Part shown: positions 1 through 10,715 of the stretch, one piece after another
Numbering within the stretch: position 1 is the stretch's first letter
Layout of the letters: every line of letters starts with the position of its first letter
Assembly (NCBI GenBank): GCA_037127255.1
Contig: JBANSL010000009.1
Span: 120,001 to 184,000 of the forward strand
Direction: 5' to 3'
Length of the DNA stretch: 64,000 bases
DNA from: Persicaria tinctoria
Lineage: Eukaryota; Streptophyta; Magnoliopsida; Caryophyllales; Polygonaceae
The notes under the pieces: model-generated
What the model saw: only the letters and a program-made list of their open reading frames with translations
Told to the model about the DNA's origin: nothing
The model's database searches: none
Position numbers and translations under genes: made by a program

Positions 1-739
1 TAATATCGGAAAAATATATTGTCATCCGAATTTATTTTAAATCCTCGAGGTGAAAGGATGAAATCGATCGTCAAAATTTTAAATTAATTTAGGTCGGGAT
101 CCGCTCTACGAGTTTTAAATCCGATTTAAATTCACATTTAATTTCCTTTTTCCAAAAATTTAGGATTCGAAAATCCGAGCCCTTACATGGAAGATAAAGC
201 AAGGCTCGATGATGCAAGAGTGAATTTGTTAGAGATATTGCACAAGATTGCGTAGAAAAGGGAAGTCTCAATGATGTGCGAATTGTTTTTTGAGAAAACC
301 ACAAAAGTGAGGTAAATTGATGTTGCTTCGACATGTTGCACAATAAGAGGATGGAGGACTTTATATTTTCCATATATGCTCATACTCATATTCCTTTCCA
401 TACCTATTACCTGTATGCATCACAAAAGCCACAGTACAATCCTTACATGTCTTTATATCATTATTGCTCCACATTTGCCTTACATATTGCCCATTTTTAC
501 CTTATACCCTATCCAGGGATTATGTTGAGAAAGGATGTCATCTTTGGAGTTATTATATGGGGTTTGTATTGTTATATATCATTATTGGAGTTTGGCAGGA
601 AAGTTTCAAGTCTATGGAAAATTTAATGAGAGAAAAAAATTCACAGACACAAATTTGAAGGCACTAAGTACCTTTTCAAGGATGGCAATTAAGAGTTGGG
701 AAATATTAAAATAAATCCACTATGTTGAGAGTTTTTGCA
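1..739. other. No recognisable gene
   Basis: AT-rich sequence with short ORFs only on both strands. None of the possible peptides shows a domain or motif that I recognise. It precedes the first retrotransposon remnant and may itself be decayed transposon sequence. Confidence 0.4.
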
Positions 740-935
740 GGATTCCCTTGAATGACCATCCAAGTTATTGCTTGTGGACAAACAAGCTTAAGTATGGGGT
801 GATTTGATGTCCAATAAAGTAACCATGTTTATGTGCATATTTTTGCTCCTTATTCTAAGTATTTTTCATATTTTGATTTGGGAATATGTTGATTTGGGAA
901 TATGTTGAAATAGAGGTCTACACGAGTTTTGGTTT
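740..935 (+). mobile_element. Athila-like 3' end fragment: hairpin, polypurine tract, LTR start
   Basis: The imperfect stem TTGCTTG / CAAACAA with loop TGGA (768-785) is followed by a polypurine tract AAGTATGGGGTGATT ending near 804, then an LTR start TGATGTCC at 805. The first ~100 bases of this LTR resemble the start of the element C LTR (read on the minus strand from 12649), including GTAACCATG and TGCATATTTT. It is a broken-off 3' end of a C-type element; homology fades by about 930. Confidence 0.6.
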
Positions 936-943
936 AATTTTGC

Positions 944-1444
944 AGAATTTGTTGAGGCGAGTCGCAGAAACGTACTTTTGCAGGAAAGCTTTCTTCAATT
1001 GCACCCAAGCAGTAATGCTTTCTGGGGGTAGGTAATAAAGTCAATCGCTTGCAAAATCTTTCAAGGTAAAAGGGAACACTCTCAACATCAATTGGTCATC
1101 GGTAAAGCCTTGGGGTCTAAGTCAATCACACACACTCACAAAGGTAGCAAGGTGCTTGTTTGGTTCCTCCCCAAGCAATCCATGAAAGTAGGGTAAAATA
1201 GAAGACTAATTCGACTTATACTCAAATCTTGAACCATCAGGGAGATCAGGAAGACTAATTGCAACTCGTTGAGCACTCAAATTCGGTTCCTTTAAGTTTC
1301 TTAGGTTCCTTCTTGGCAGATCAACAATTTCGGTGCCATCTCCTTGTTTGTATCAAACTCGAGCCTCCTTTTCAACCAAAGAGATCTTTCAATCTCATAA
1401 TCAAAAGACAAAGGCAATGAATTAGATGATATAGTTTGAACCAT
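944..1444 (-). pseudogene. Athila family A gag fragment, copy 1
   Basis: Reading the minus strand from 1444 gives a gag-type N terminus (MVQTISSNSLP, then FDYEIERSL). This matches the opening of the B gag (MVHTRATNSSLLPFDSEIER) and D gag (MVRTRATDP). Further on come YFHGLLGEEPNKHL, LRVFPFTLKD and LPPESITAWVQLKKAFLQKY, the core of the plant retrotransposon gag domain. Several in-frame stops interrupt it, for example after FASD where related gags carry Trp. The fragment ends abruptly near 944, where unrelated sequence begins. It lies downstream of a degenerate PBS (1513-1530), as expected for the 5' end of a minus-strand element. Confidence 0.75.
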
Positions 1445-1512
1445 ACAATGACACAAAAGCCTCAAAGTAAAGAGTAATTGAAAGAGATAAAGAAAAGCTA
1501 ACTCCTTTCTTC

Positions 1513-1530
1513 TCCCTGGCAACGACGCTA
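1513..1530 (-). promoter_or_regulatory. Degenerate tRNA-Asp primer binding site, A copy 1
   Basis: The plus strand reads TCCCTGGCAACGACGCTA. The 3' end of plant tRNA-Asp is TCCCCGGCAACGGCGCCA, so this is 15 of 18 identical. The element runs on the minus strand, between LTR end (from 1537) and gag start (1444). Confidence 0.65.
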
Positions 1531-1536
1531 AGAATT

Positions 1537-2025
1537 TGATGCGGGACGAACGTCGTTGGCACTTTCGCCCTTTACCAAATAGTAATATAATACAAACTTA
1601 AACATAAAACAAATAGATTAGGCAATTAATAACTTGATAAACCAAACAACTACTAGTATAACGATGAAGTCCGAAGTCGAACCCACAGGAAGAAGCGATT
1701 TCCTATCCAATAAATCTATGCAAGAACTCTTATGACAAAACAATGATTTGTAGAAACTAACCAATATGTAAAAGTAACCAGATTTTTTATGATTGCAAAG
1801 TAGATTGATATTTAAGTAGAAAGAATTATTAACCCGTAACTCTCTAACAATGGTTGGAATTAATGGTCCTAGGATTGATCTATCAATTATTCATTAACAA
1901 AGGTCTACTTGACTAAAGTTGAGAGATCCGCCGAGATACACTTGCCTTTGTTTACTAAAGAATAGCATTAAAGAAACAAGTAATCAAGTAATCAGAGATA
2001 CACTTGCCTTATTCAATACACCTGC
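1537..2025 (-). repeat. Partial family A LTR (3' part), copy 1
   Basis: Directly beyond the degenerate PBS, this segment repeats the 3' part of the LTR at 2798-4037, for example GCGGGACGAACG, TTTCGCCCTTTAC and GAAGCGATTTCCTAT. The 5' part of the LTR is missing. A ~60-base stretch around 1830-1880 is not in the other copy. Alignment is lost in the inverted repeat that starts at 2026. Confidence 0.65.
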
Positions 2026-2083
2026 CTTTGTTTACTACTCAAGTTTAGGGTTTAGAAACCCTAAACTTAAGTAGTAAACAAAG
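2026..2083. repeat. 28-bp inverted repeat with telomere-like core
   Basis: The left arm 2026-2053 and right arm 2056-2083 are reverse complements with one mismatch, separated by AG. The centre reads TTTAGGGTTT AG AAACCCTAAA, so plant telomere-type units face each other head to head. The flanking GTTTACTACT is part of each arm. It sits exactly at the junction between A copy 1 LTR remnant and A copy 2 gag remnant. Confidence 0.8.
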
Positions 2084-2094
2084 ATATATCACTA

Positions 2095-2705
2095 GATCAT
2101 CCTCGGGTATACCATGTTGCAGACAACTACCCTTAAGCTTCTAGAACCGCTCAACATACTCTTTATCTTCGTAGGTGATTGCTCAATACTGGACAATTCC
2201 TTCTTAATTTTGTTGAGGCGAGTCGCAGGAAAGTACTTTTGCAGGAAAGATTTCTTCAATTGCACCCAAGTAGTAATGCTTTATGGGGGTAGGTAATAAA
2301 GCCAATCGCTTGCAAAATCTTGCAAGGTAAAAGGGAACACTCTCAACATCAATTGGTCATCTGTAAGGCCTTGGGGTCTAAGTCTATCACACACACTTAC
2401 AAAGGTAGCAAGGTACTTGTTTGGTTCCTCCCCAAGCAATCCATGAAATTAGGTTAAAATAGAAGACCAATTCGATTTATACTCAAATCTTGAACCATCA
2501 GGGAGATTAGAAAGACTAATTGCAACTGGTTGAGCACTCAAATTAGGTTCCTTTAGGTTTCTCAGGGTCCTTCTTGGCGGATCAACAATTTCGGTGCCAT
2601 CTCCTTGTTTGTAACAAACTCGAGCCTCCTTTTCAACCTAAGAGATCTTTCAATCTCATAATCAAAAGACAAAGGCAATGAATTAGAAGATCTAGTTTGA
2701 ACCAT
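2095..2705 (-). pseudogene. Athila family A gag fragment, copy 2
   Basis: This is a second copy of the family A gag start on the minus strand, beginning MVQTRSSNSLPLSFDYEIER at 2705. It matches copy 1 closely down to the ATRLNK-like segment, then continues further through SSIEQSPT and, after a frameshift, EYVERF (stop) KLKGSC, which is the gag segment before the CP.HG motif of related proteins. It ends at the inverted repeat. Stops and a frameshift make it non-coding. PBS (2774-2790) and a full LTR (2798-4037) lie upstream, so this is the true 5' end of a minus-strand element whose body is gone. Confidence 0.75.
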
Positions 2706-2773
2706 ACAAGGACACAAAAGCCTCAAAGTAAAGAGTAATTGAAAGAGATAAAGAAAAGCAAACTCCTTTTTTC

Positions 2774-2790
2774 TCCCCGGCAACGGCGCC
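2774..2790 (-). promoter_or_regulatory. tRNA-Asp primer binding site, A copy 2
   Basis: The plus strand TCCCCGGCAACGGCGCC equals the last 17 of 18 bases (without the final A) of plant tRNA-Asp's 3' end. It lies 7 bases inside the LTR end at 2798, in minus orientation. Confidence 0.85.
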
Positions 2791-2797
2791 GAGAATT

Positions 2798-3546
2798 TGA
2801 TGCGGGACGAACGACGTTGGCACTTTCGCCCTTTACTAAATAGTAATATAATACAAACTCAAACACAAAGCAAATAGATTAGGCGATCAATAAATTGATA
2901 AACCAAACAACTACTAGTAAAGAGATGAAATCCGGAGTCGAACCCATAGGAAGAAGCGATTTCCTATTCAATAACTCTAATCATGAACTCTTATGACAAA
3001 GCAATGATTTGTAGAAACTAAACAAAATGTAAAAGTAACCAGATTTTTTATGATTGCAAAGTAGATTGATATCAAAGTAGATCTATCAATTATTAATAAA
3101 CATAGGTCTACTTGACTAAAGTTGAGAGATCTGCAGAGATACACTTGCCTTATTCAATATCACTAAAGAATAGCATTAAGGAATCAAGTAATCAGACTAA
3201 TTGGCACATTGATTCAATGTAGTTAAGACAGATAGGCGCAAACCGAACTCAACCCTAATCGAATCTCCGCAACATAGATCAGTTGAAATCATCCACTACA
3301 AAGACAAAGAAACATCACTATCTCAATACCTTTGTTTGCTATCAAGAAAACAACAACGGATTCATAACTAAGATGCAATTCCTAACGTGGTGATGAATCA
3401 TAGAAAGGAACACAGATATTATCAATAAGCACAAGACGATAACTATGAATATGAATAACTAAATAGAATCAAATCCTCACAATCCAAACAACCATGTCAT
3501 CGAATCACAAGCGCAACTATGAGGTTCGCCACTCATAGGCTAATTA

Positions 3547-3622
<76 letters not shown>

Positions 3623-4037
3623 ATTGTATTCATATAGAATCTCTAAGATCAGCCAAACCCTAGTGGAAATAGGAATAAAATAATACGAAATAATGTCTTT
3701 GGATCTAAAATCACAAACGCTAGAAACCGGACCACGCCGCTGCCTATGCAGTGACAGATTTCCTTCTATTGACTTCGATAATCTCCAATGTCGTGCTTCC
3801 TTGCTCCTCTCTAGCTTCCTCCTTAGCCTCCATATGCTCCATACCATGTCTCTTAGGCTGTACCAAAGACCAATCAAGACCGGAATGTAATTCTGCAAAA
3901 TAAACACTAAAAAGGCGTAGATCCCGAACTCGAATACTTCACAAACAATATACTAAACTTGACTCAAACATAAGCAAAACCACTACCTAATTGCAATAAG
4001 AAATACCTATAATGCCTATATGAAATATTCATTATCA
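2798..4037 (-). mobile_element. Complete family A Athila-like LTR
   Basis: On the minus strand it begins TGATAATGAATATTTC (4037) and ends CCGCATCA (2798), about 1240 bp, with the usual TG...CA ends. The PBS follows directly. It contains a long TC/GA microsatellite and ends with the CCTATGGGTTCGACTC-type stretch that precedes the PBS in Athila-type LTRs. The same family forms the split LTR 6099-6273 / 33003-33752 on the plus strand, which helps to fix the boundaries. Confidence 0.8.
3552..3621. repeat. (TC)n microsatellite inside A LTR
   Basis: About 35 uninterrupted TC units. A (GA)n tract lies at the equivalent LTR position at 33268-33363 in the plus-strand A LTR, so it belongs to the LTR family. 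Confidence 0.95.
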
Positions 4038-4254
4038 TCTTTCTAACACCTTTCAGCCCGCTAACCACCTTCATTACATCAGCAATCACATAAATACGAT
4101 CCCTTAATTAGTCGAGTATTCTTATTAGTCAAAGTTATGTGGACCTTTGGAACTGACTGACTCAAATAGAGGGTCGAAGCTACAACCTACCTAGCACAAT
4201 AACTCTAAGTACACCTACCTAGATCACTCCATGAAGGTATGTAAAAGACCTTAC
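4038..4254. other. No recognisable feature
   Basis: Short intervening sequence between the family A LTR and the plant-mobile-domain pseudogene. Minus-strand GTAAGG at about 4253 looks like a splice donor of that pseudogene, so part of this may be decayed intron. Confidence 0.3.
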
Positions 4255-4790
4255 CTGTGCTCCTTCAAAAGAAATGAACATAGCAACTAGCAATTGCTCC
4301 CAAAGATCTCCTGACTTTGAGCTTAAACTAAAACTTCAGAGCCTTAACAAGAACACCCTGATCAAACCCAAATTGGCGAGCAAATCTGTTTGGATAGTAA
4401 GGCTCTAAGATCAAATTATGTCCCATTCGAATAGGTAATACAGCTGACCGTATACAAAATCGGTGCTCAAACTTAACATTTGAAAGCCCTCCAGCATCAA
4501 CTCGGTCTAAGCTGTTTGGTACCTCGAATGGAATTATTCGGCACCGCCGTAGTCGGCGTGTCTCAACATCAGTCTTGCTTGGTCAATCTAAAGTTCTTCA
4601 CCATCTAACCCCCACACAACTTCTAAGGAAAGGGTAGTCTTTGGGGAAGTCATTATCACTATGAACCCTATACAGGCTAGGAAATATTCAGACATCCAAC
4701 CAAATACAAAATTAATCCTAAAACTAGGGTTAGCTCTACCGGGATAAGTTGGGTGCATTTCCATTTCATTCAAGCCATGAAATGGCAATG
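4255..4790 (-). pseudogene. Plant mobile domain (PMD, aminotransferase-like) fragment
   Basis: The minus strand encodes, in two frames broken by stops and frameshifts, NFVFGWMSEYFLACIGF, then KFEHRFCIRSAV, and finally EPYYPNRFARQFGFDQGV. The last motif is close to the PYSPHRFARQFGFDQ signature of plant mobile domain proteins (MAIL1/MAIN-like and PMD-carrying transposons), and the GW.SEYF segment normally lies upstream of it in the same proteins. The order here is the same. A donor-like GCACAG|GTAAGG follows at the end. PMD proteins occur both as host genes and as passengers of transposons; I cannot tell which gave rise to this copy. It is not functional. Confidence 0.6.
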
Positions 4791-6098
4791 CACCTTACCT
4801 ACTGCATTTTGGAAAGAAAAAAAAAGTTGTATAGGAAGTGGGGTAGTGAGATGGCAAGTAACCGTTCCTATTATTCCACTACAAAACCTTACCTATTGCA
4901 TTTTGGAAAGAAAAAAAAAAGCTTAGTCAAAACTCATACAAATGCCACAATAGAAAGAAAAGAAATCCCAGCAAATAAGAAATCACAACAAGTTCAGGAA
5001 GAAGGTAGTATTCTTTGCCTGGGTTTTGATCATTCGACTGATTCTCGGAGCCCCCTTCTTGCAAAGCCATTGGTTTTAAAAAGGGCCCCACTTTGGGATC
5101 ATTGAATGATCGTAAAATCAATTCTTAATGACGCAACAATTTCGATCATTTGCTTGATTCCCGGAGTCCTCTTCTTGCAACGCTATTAATTTTAGCAAGG
5201 GCCCGGGCTTCGAAATTATCTAATGATCCCAAAATCACGTCAAAATGCTGCTGAAATTTATCCAAACAAAATTCTAACAAAGAGTGAATAACAACCCACT
5301 TAATTAGGAGCATCTTTGAGCAACAAAATATTCAAAATAAAAATTTCCACGAAGTTGAGGGAGAACTTGTGAATTGCATATTGTACAAACTGAATTCTAG
5401 TAAACAAAAATAATGTATAATCAATTAAACATAGCATGTAGCATCTCTATCCCTTTACTGTTTCAAAAAGCACAAAACATGTGCAACTTGCCATTCAATT
5501 ACAAATTTTAAAGAAAAAAAGAAAGAAGAAAAAAAACCGGAAAAATTGAGTATTCAAGCAAGAGGAGAGTTGATTGAGAATCTGATATTAGGATGACAGA
5601 TCGCTTAAGGCCAAGCTAAATATTGAATTTGAGGTTTCCAGGAAAAGTAAAGCGCACCTTAGCCGTGACTCGTAAGCAAAGACAGTGAATTCATTTGGGA
5701 GCCTTCTTGCGTTCCCTTGCCCTCGAGACTCTTCACTTCTCCTTCAACTTTTCAAGCCTCGATCAAAACCTAAAATTACAATTGAAAAAAGACTAGTTTA
5801 ACATCACGCGATTTGAAAGAGGTTTTGTTAAGAATCTGAAATTTAGGCTAATAGTTACCTAAAAATTGGATTGAGCACCACATTGGGGGCAAAAATTCGC
5901 AAAGAAAATAAAAAAAAACCCTAAAGCATACCTAGTTGGAAGTAGTTGGGATATTAAAGTCTTTGATTTGTATCTCATCGTCAAAGACGGATCCCTCGCA
6001 TCAACCCCTTCTATTTCAGCCTTCAATTGCCCAAGGCCAGCACTTTAAGCCTTGTTGTCGCAGCTGCTTCAAACAACACAACAGCACTCGTTTGTCTC
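4791..6098. other. Non-coding interval with short direct repeats
   Basis: A ~33-base direct repeat (CCTTACCTA then TGCATTTTGGAAAG plus an A-run) occurs at 4790-4826 and 4888-4921. A ~113-base-spaced imperfect tandem repeat follows at 5026-5238. The rest is AT-rich with no convincing coding sequence; ORFs such as 4749-5105 and 5936-6265 have no recognisable domain, and the latter runs into an LTR. Confidence 0.45.
5026..5238. repeat. Imperfect tandem duplication, two units
   Basis: Two diverged copies (about 5026-5120 and 5140-5238) share the ordered words GATCATT, TTGATTC/CTGATTC, CGGAG, CTTCTTGCAA, AAGGGCCC and AATGATC. On the minus strand each encodes a similar short peptide, but no open frame spans both. 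Confidence 0.6.
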
Positions 6099-6273
6099 TG
6101 TTAATGCATATTTCATATAGGCATTATGTTTTGAGTCTAGTTCCATTTATTGCTTGTGAAATATGCGAGTTTGGAATCTATGCGTTTTTAGTGTTTATTC
6201 TGCAGAATTACATTCCGACCTTGGATGGACTTATAGAAGCATGTTTTGGAGCATATAAAGGCTGAGGAAGAGC
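6099..6273 (+). repeat. Left part of a family A LTR split by element B
   Basis: It begins TGTTAATGCATATTTC, matching the A LTR start, and continues with TTTTTAGTGTTTATT.TGCAGAATTACATTCCG as in the minus-strand A LTR. The match stops at AAGAGC, exactly where element B starts, and resumes at 33003 with AGAGTTAAGG. The AGAGC/AGAGT pair is the target duplication of B. Confidence 0.85.
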
Positions 6274-7549
6274 TGATAATGCATATTTTAGATAGGCATT
6301 ATAGGCATTTTTAGTTTGGTTAGGTTGCATTTCTTTGATACTTTGTTGTTAATTAATTTGCATCTTGTGATTATTCTAGAAGAGTTTGGATTCTGCGCAA
6401 ATTTGTGTTTATCTTGCAGATTGAATCGGAACATATTTGGGAGATGCAATATCTCAAAGAGGAGTACAAGAGACGTTGGAGAGAAGCAAGGAAGGAAAAG
6501 AGTAAAGCAACTTAGAGCTACTCTCGGCATAGACAAGAGGGCACGACAACAGGATGCCGCGACCGCAGAATGAGTGTCGCGGCCGCAGCAAAGCAATGAG
6601 CAGCGGGATGGAATATCAGCCGCTGCTGTGGCCGTAGCATTTTTCGCCAGCGGAACGACGAGTTTTGATTAATTAGGAACCCTAGTTGTTATTTTGTTTG
6701 GTGGCCGACTTAGACCCTTTAAAGGCCGATTATTGTTAGTTTTTTTTTACACACTTCTATTCCATTCTTACGTTCATCAAACACTTTAGAGATTTGAGCA
6801 ATGTATTCCATGAGGAACTACACTCATCTATTCTGCCTGCAATTTAATGTTTTATTTGGATTGATTGTGATTTCTAATTCTCGTTCCTTGTTTCCTATAT
6901 TTAAAGGCTTGAACTTCTTTGTGCTTGATTGTTTATTGTTTTGTTTTATCTTGTCTGGACAACTTGTTAGATCAATTAAATTGCTAAGGTTTGTAAATTC
7001 CTGGTTGTGAACCTTAACCTAAGTGGCAAACTTATTCCTTTAGAGATGGTTGAACTAATTGAATGAGTAGGAAGTTGAATGTGTTGTTAAATCCCTCTTT
7101 AGGGACTACAGATACCTTGGCTAATCTCTGAACTTAAAGCTATCAATTGGGTTCAATCCTTCTTTAGGGACTGTTCGATTGATAAGGGTTGCTAGGACTT
7201 GTTGGACTAGTAACTATATTAGGTCGGGGCAAGGGCATTCATAGGAAATTTAATAGGACGATAAGAAGTTACAAAGATCGCTTCAATTAAATAAAGTGGA
7301 AAATTGTAGGTAGAATTGCTTCTCCTAATTGTCTGAATTACAATTATTTACTTTTGTTTGCTTCAATCCGCTTTGATAAAAGGCGGAACGTTCAAACTTA
7401 AAAACCCCCCAATTTGGTCACTTTGATTGACACTTGAATAAAAATTGAATTATAACTTTCCCTGTGGATCGACCTCTTGTTTATTGCTATATACTAGCTA
7501 TAGGTTTGAGTTTTCTTTGATGGTTCAACGACAGGTTTTCCCTCCGTCA
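6274..7549 (+). repeat. 5' LTR of element B
   Basis: It begins TGATAATGCAT and ends CCTCCGTCA, 1276 bp, directly followed by AATT and the PBS. Positions 6546-6660 carry the GC-rich words GCCGCGACCGC and GCGGCCGCAGC, which recur elsewhere in B. The 3' part contains the GGGTTGCTAGGACT and GTGGATCGACCTC stretches shared with the E LTR and the truncated 3' LTR. Confidence 0.88.
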
Positions 7550-7553
7550 AATT

Positions 7554-7571
7554 TGGGGCCGTTGCCGGGGA
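7554..7571 (+). promoter_or_regulatory. tRNA-Asp primer binding site, element B
   Basis: TGGGGCCGTTGCCGGGGA is complementary to the tRNA-Asp 3' end at 17 of 18 positions and lies 4 bases after the LTR. Confidence 0.9.
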
Positions 7572-7610
7572 ATTTTTATTAATTCTTGTGTGTTTTTAGT
7601 GTTGATATTG

Positions 7611-7637
7611 GTGTGGACCGTCTTATATGGTCCATAC
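7611..7637 (+). ncRNA. Hairpin spanning the gag start codon, element B
   Basis: Stem GTGTGGACC (7611-7619) pairs with GGTCCATAC (7629-7637), 9 bp with one G-U pair, around a GTCTTATAT loop. The gag ATG (7627-7629) straddles the loop and the 3' arm. Equivalent hairpins occur at 53800-53825 (D) and 36958-36985 (E) with compensating stem changes. Confidence 0.6.
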
Positions 7638-8853
7638 TCGTGCTACTAATTCTTCTTTGTTGCCGTTTGATTCAGAGATTGAAAGGACCCTTGACTCTTT
7701 AAGGCGAGAAACTCATGATTGCTTTCACGAACTCCTTTTTGATCAAGGAGAAACTATAACAGAGATGGCTAATGAAGCAAACCGCACTCTTAAGGAGCTT
7801 TCTGCTCCTGATCTGGCACAACAACCCCTGGCAATCCAATTCCCTGCGCTAGCGAAATGAGTCAACTTTGAGCTGAAATCTGGGGTAGTTCATCTTCTAC
7901 TCAAGTTCCATGGGTTGAGTCGGGAGGACCCCCACAAGCATCTGTCTGAGTTCCATACTGTGATTGATGGGATGAAACCAGAGAACGTAACTGAAGATAA
8001 AATCAAGCTGAGAGTTTTTCCCTTCTCTTTGATGGATGAGCCGAATGAGTGGTTCTTCTATCTACCACCTGGATCTATTTCTACTTGGGTTGAGATGAAG
8101 AGATTCTTCCTAGAGATGTACTTCCTTGGAACAAAGCTTAATCCCTTGAAAAGGTCAATCAGCAGCATTGAGCAGTACACGACGGAGTCGATACATGAGT
8201 ACTTTGAGCGCTTCAAGAAACTATGTGCCAGCTGCCCATGCCATGGGTACTCTCAAAGGATCTGGTTCTCTTTCTATTCAATGGGCTGACTAATATAGAG
8301 CGCAAAACAGTGAATTCTGTTTGTGGAGGAAACATGCTGAATAAGACGTCTGCCGCAGCTTGGGATGTGTTTAAGGAGCTATCTAAGAGCTCTAGATAGT
8401 TCAACAAAAGCACTCGTGCTAGAGGTGCACTCTCTGTTGATGCCCCCGTGGCTGCTCTTCAGACCGACATGGTAGAGGTGAATGAGTTGATCAAACAATT
8501 GGTAGTTGATAGAACTCATCAACAATTGAAAGTATGTAGCCTTTGCAATCAATTCACTCATCCTATGTACATGTGCCCACTTCTGCAAGATCCTAAAGTA
8601 GATTTGAATTCCATTGGGAATTTTGCTCAACAAAGGCCTAGGCAGGGCAATTTTGGAAATCCTGGGTATTTCAACAATAACAATTATAACAAAGGCTATC
8701 AGTAGGGCTATGGGAACTACCAAGCCTCTTTCAAACAGCAAGGGGGGCAACAGGGAAGGCCCCAACAACAATATGAACCTCGACAGGGAGGTCAGCAACA
8801 ATTGAATGAGGATAATGAGGATCCCTACAGAAACTTTCACGATTCGTCTTGAA
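7627..8853 (+). pseudogene. gag of element B
   Basis: The start MVHTRATNSSLLPFDSEIER is shared with other Athila-type gags. The core (7915-8270) has FHGLSREDPHKHL, LPPGSISTWVEMKRFFLEMY and a C-terminal FKKLCASCPCHGYS motif. A CCHC zinc knuckle follows at about 8543-8577 (CSLCNQFTHPMYMC), then a Gln/Asn-rich tail. Disruptions are a TGA at 7858-7860, a frameshift near 8262, a TAG at 8397 and a TAG at 8703. Gag would form the cytoplasmic particle that packages the RNA. The sequence breaks off at 8858-8876, where a repeat of GAGGTCAGCAACAATTGA (first copy 8790-8807) marks a deletion that removed the protease. Confidence 0.88.
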
Positions 8854-8893
8854 GAATGAGGTCAGCAACAATTGAATTATCCAAGCGCCTGAT

Positions 8894-10715
8894 GTGGAAT
8901 TGAAACAACTTCCAAATCACCTTAAATATGCTTTTCTTGGTGAAAATGATACTCTGCCTGTCATTATTTCTAACAAATTGACCTTTGGGCAGAAGAAGCG
9001 ATTGGTGACTGTTCTAAAGAAGAACAAGGAGGCAATAGGATGGACGATAGCAGACATTAAGGGCATCAGTCCTACCCTCTACATGCATAGGGTACTATTG
9101 GAGGATGATGCCAAGCCATCTAGACAACCTCAGCGGAGACTCAACCCACCAATGATGGAAGTGGTAAAGAAGGAGGTGTTGAAGCTCCTTTATGTAGGTA
9201 TGATCTTTCCCATATCTGACCGCATATGGGCGAGTCCTACTCAGGTTGTCCCTAAGAAGGGAGGTATTCCTGTTGTTGAGAATCAGGATGGTAAGTTGGT
9301 CCCTAGCAGGGTACAAACTGGATGGAGAGTCTGTATTGATTATCGTAACATGAATGCAGCTACTCGCAAGGACCACTTCCCCCTCCCCTTTATTGATCAA
9401 ATGCTTGAGCGCCTTTCCGGCCGCTCCTTTTATTACTTTTTAGATGGCTATTCAGGATATTTTCAGGTACCCATCGCATCGGGGGATCAAGAGAAAACAA
9501 CATTTACATGCCCCTTTGGCACTTTTGCATATCGGAGAATGCCTTTTGGGTTATGTAACACACCTGGGACCTTCGAACGGTGAATGGTAAGCATATTTTC
9601 TGAGTATGTAGAGCGCTTCATAGAGGTATTTATGGATGACTTCACTGTGCATGGAGATGACTTTGATACTTGTTTACACCATTTGTCACTTGTGCTTAAG
9701 AGGTGTGTAGACACCAACTTAGTTCTTAACTCCGAAAAGTGTCATTTTATGGTTGAGCAAGGCATTGTTTTGGGTCATATTGTGTCTAACAGGGGTCTTG
9801 AGGTGGACAAGGCTAAGATTGATGTTATTCAGTCTCTTCCTTACCCCACCAATGTGCGCGAAATTCGTTCCTTTTTAGGCCATGCATGGTTCTATCGCGG
9901 GTTTATTAAGAATTTTTCTAAGATTTCTGCACCCCTTTGTGATTTACTAAAAAAGGAAGTAGCTTTTAAGTTTGATGACAGGTGTAGAGCAGCCTTTGAT
10001 GAGCTTATAGGTCGCATGACCAACGCTCCTATAATTCAAGCACCCATATGGTCTCAACCTTTTGAGATTATGTGTGTTGCTAGCGACTATGCTGTGGGTG
10101 CTGTCTTGGGAAAAAAAAGAAGGAAGGAGCTCTCATCTCATCTATTATGCCTCCATGACTCTTAATGGAGCGCAAATGAACTACTCAACCACTGAGAAAG
10201 AGCTCCTGTCTATGGTCTTTGCATTGGAGAAGTTCTGCTCCTATCTCCTAGGAGCTAAGGTAATTGTCTTCACTGGTCCCGCTGCTCTTCGCTATTTATT
10301 GACTAAGAAAGAAGCGAAAACAAGATTGATTTGTTGGATTTTACTTTTAAGTGAATTTTACATTGAAATCAAAGATAAGAAAGGTGCAGAGAACTTAGTA
10401 GTGGACCACCTCAGCAGACTTGTCCAAGGAGAGGACAACCTGGAAGATCAAAGACCCATTCACGGTGAGTTCCCTGATGATACATTATTTTATGTAACTC
10501 ACACTTTACCTTTGCAGCTGCAAGGAGCTACGGAAACGGAGGGTGCTACGGCCGCAACAACCATGCCGCGGCTGCGGCCAATCAATCTTGCTGCGACCGC
10601 AACTTCTATGCCGCGGCCGCCGCATGCTGTTCAGACCCCCATTTCGTCTTTTTCCCTCCTATCTAACGATGTAAGTTCTGATATTCCTAAATTGTTGATG
10701 GGTGTCCATACTCCT
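8894..10715 (+). pseudogene. Reverse transcriptase-RNase H of element B, 5' pol part
   Basis: The segment opens with the RT-proximal LPNHLKYAFLGENDTLPV and runs through [17 protein letters not shown] and [14 protein letters not shown]. The active site VFMDDF is intact at about 9631. There is a TGA at 9581 within the FxRCM region and a frameshift near 10110. RNase H follows ([10 protein letters not shown], then [17 protein letters not shown]), but the first catalytic Asp is Val (CVASDYAVG) and the TDH motif reads TGP, so RNase H should be inactive. No protease domain precedes RT. The linker 10528-10625 carries the GC-rich word GCGGCCGC. Element C interrupts it at 10716; the frame resumes at 26803 (PWFANMVNFLV). 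Confidence 0.9.

Noticed and set aside
2026..2083. True interstitial telomere
   Set aside because: Only about one and a half TTTAGGG units per arm; better described as an inverted repeat.
4749..5105. 118-codon ORF
   Set aside because: No domain, overlaps the opposite-strand PMD fragment and A-runs.
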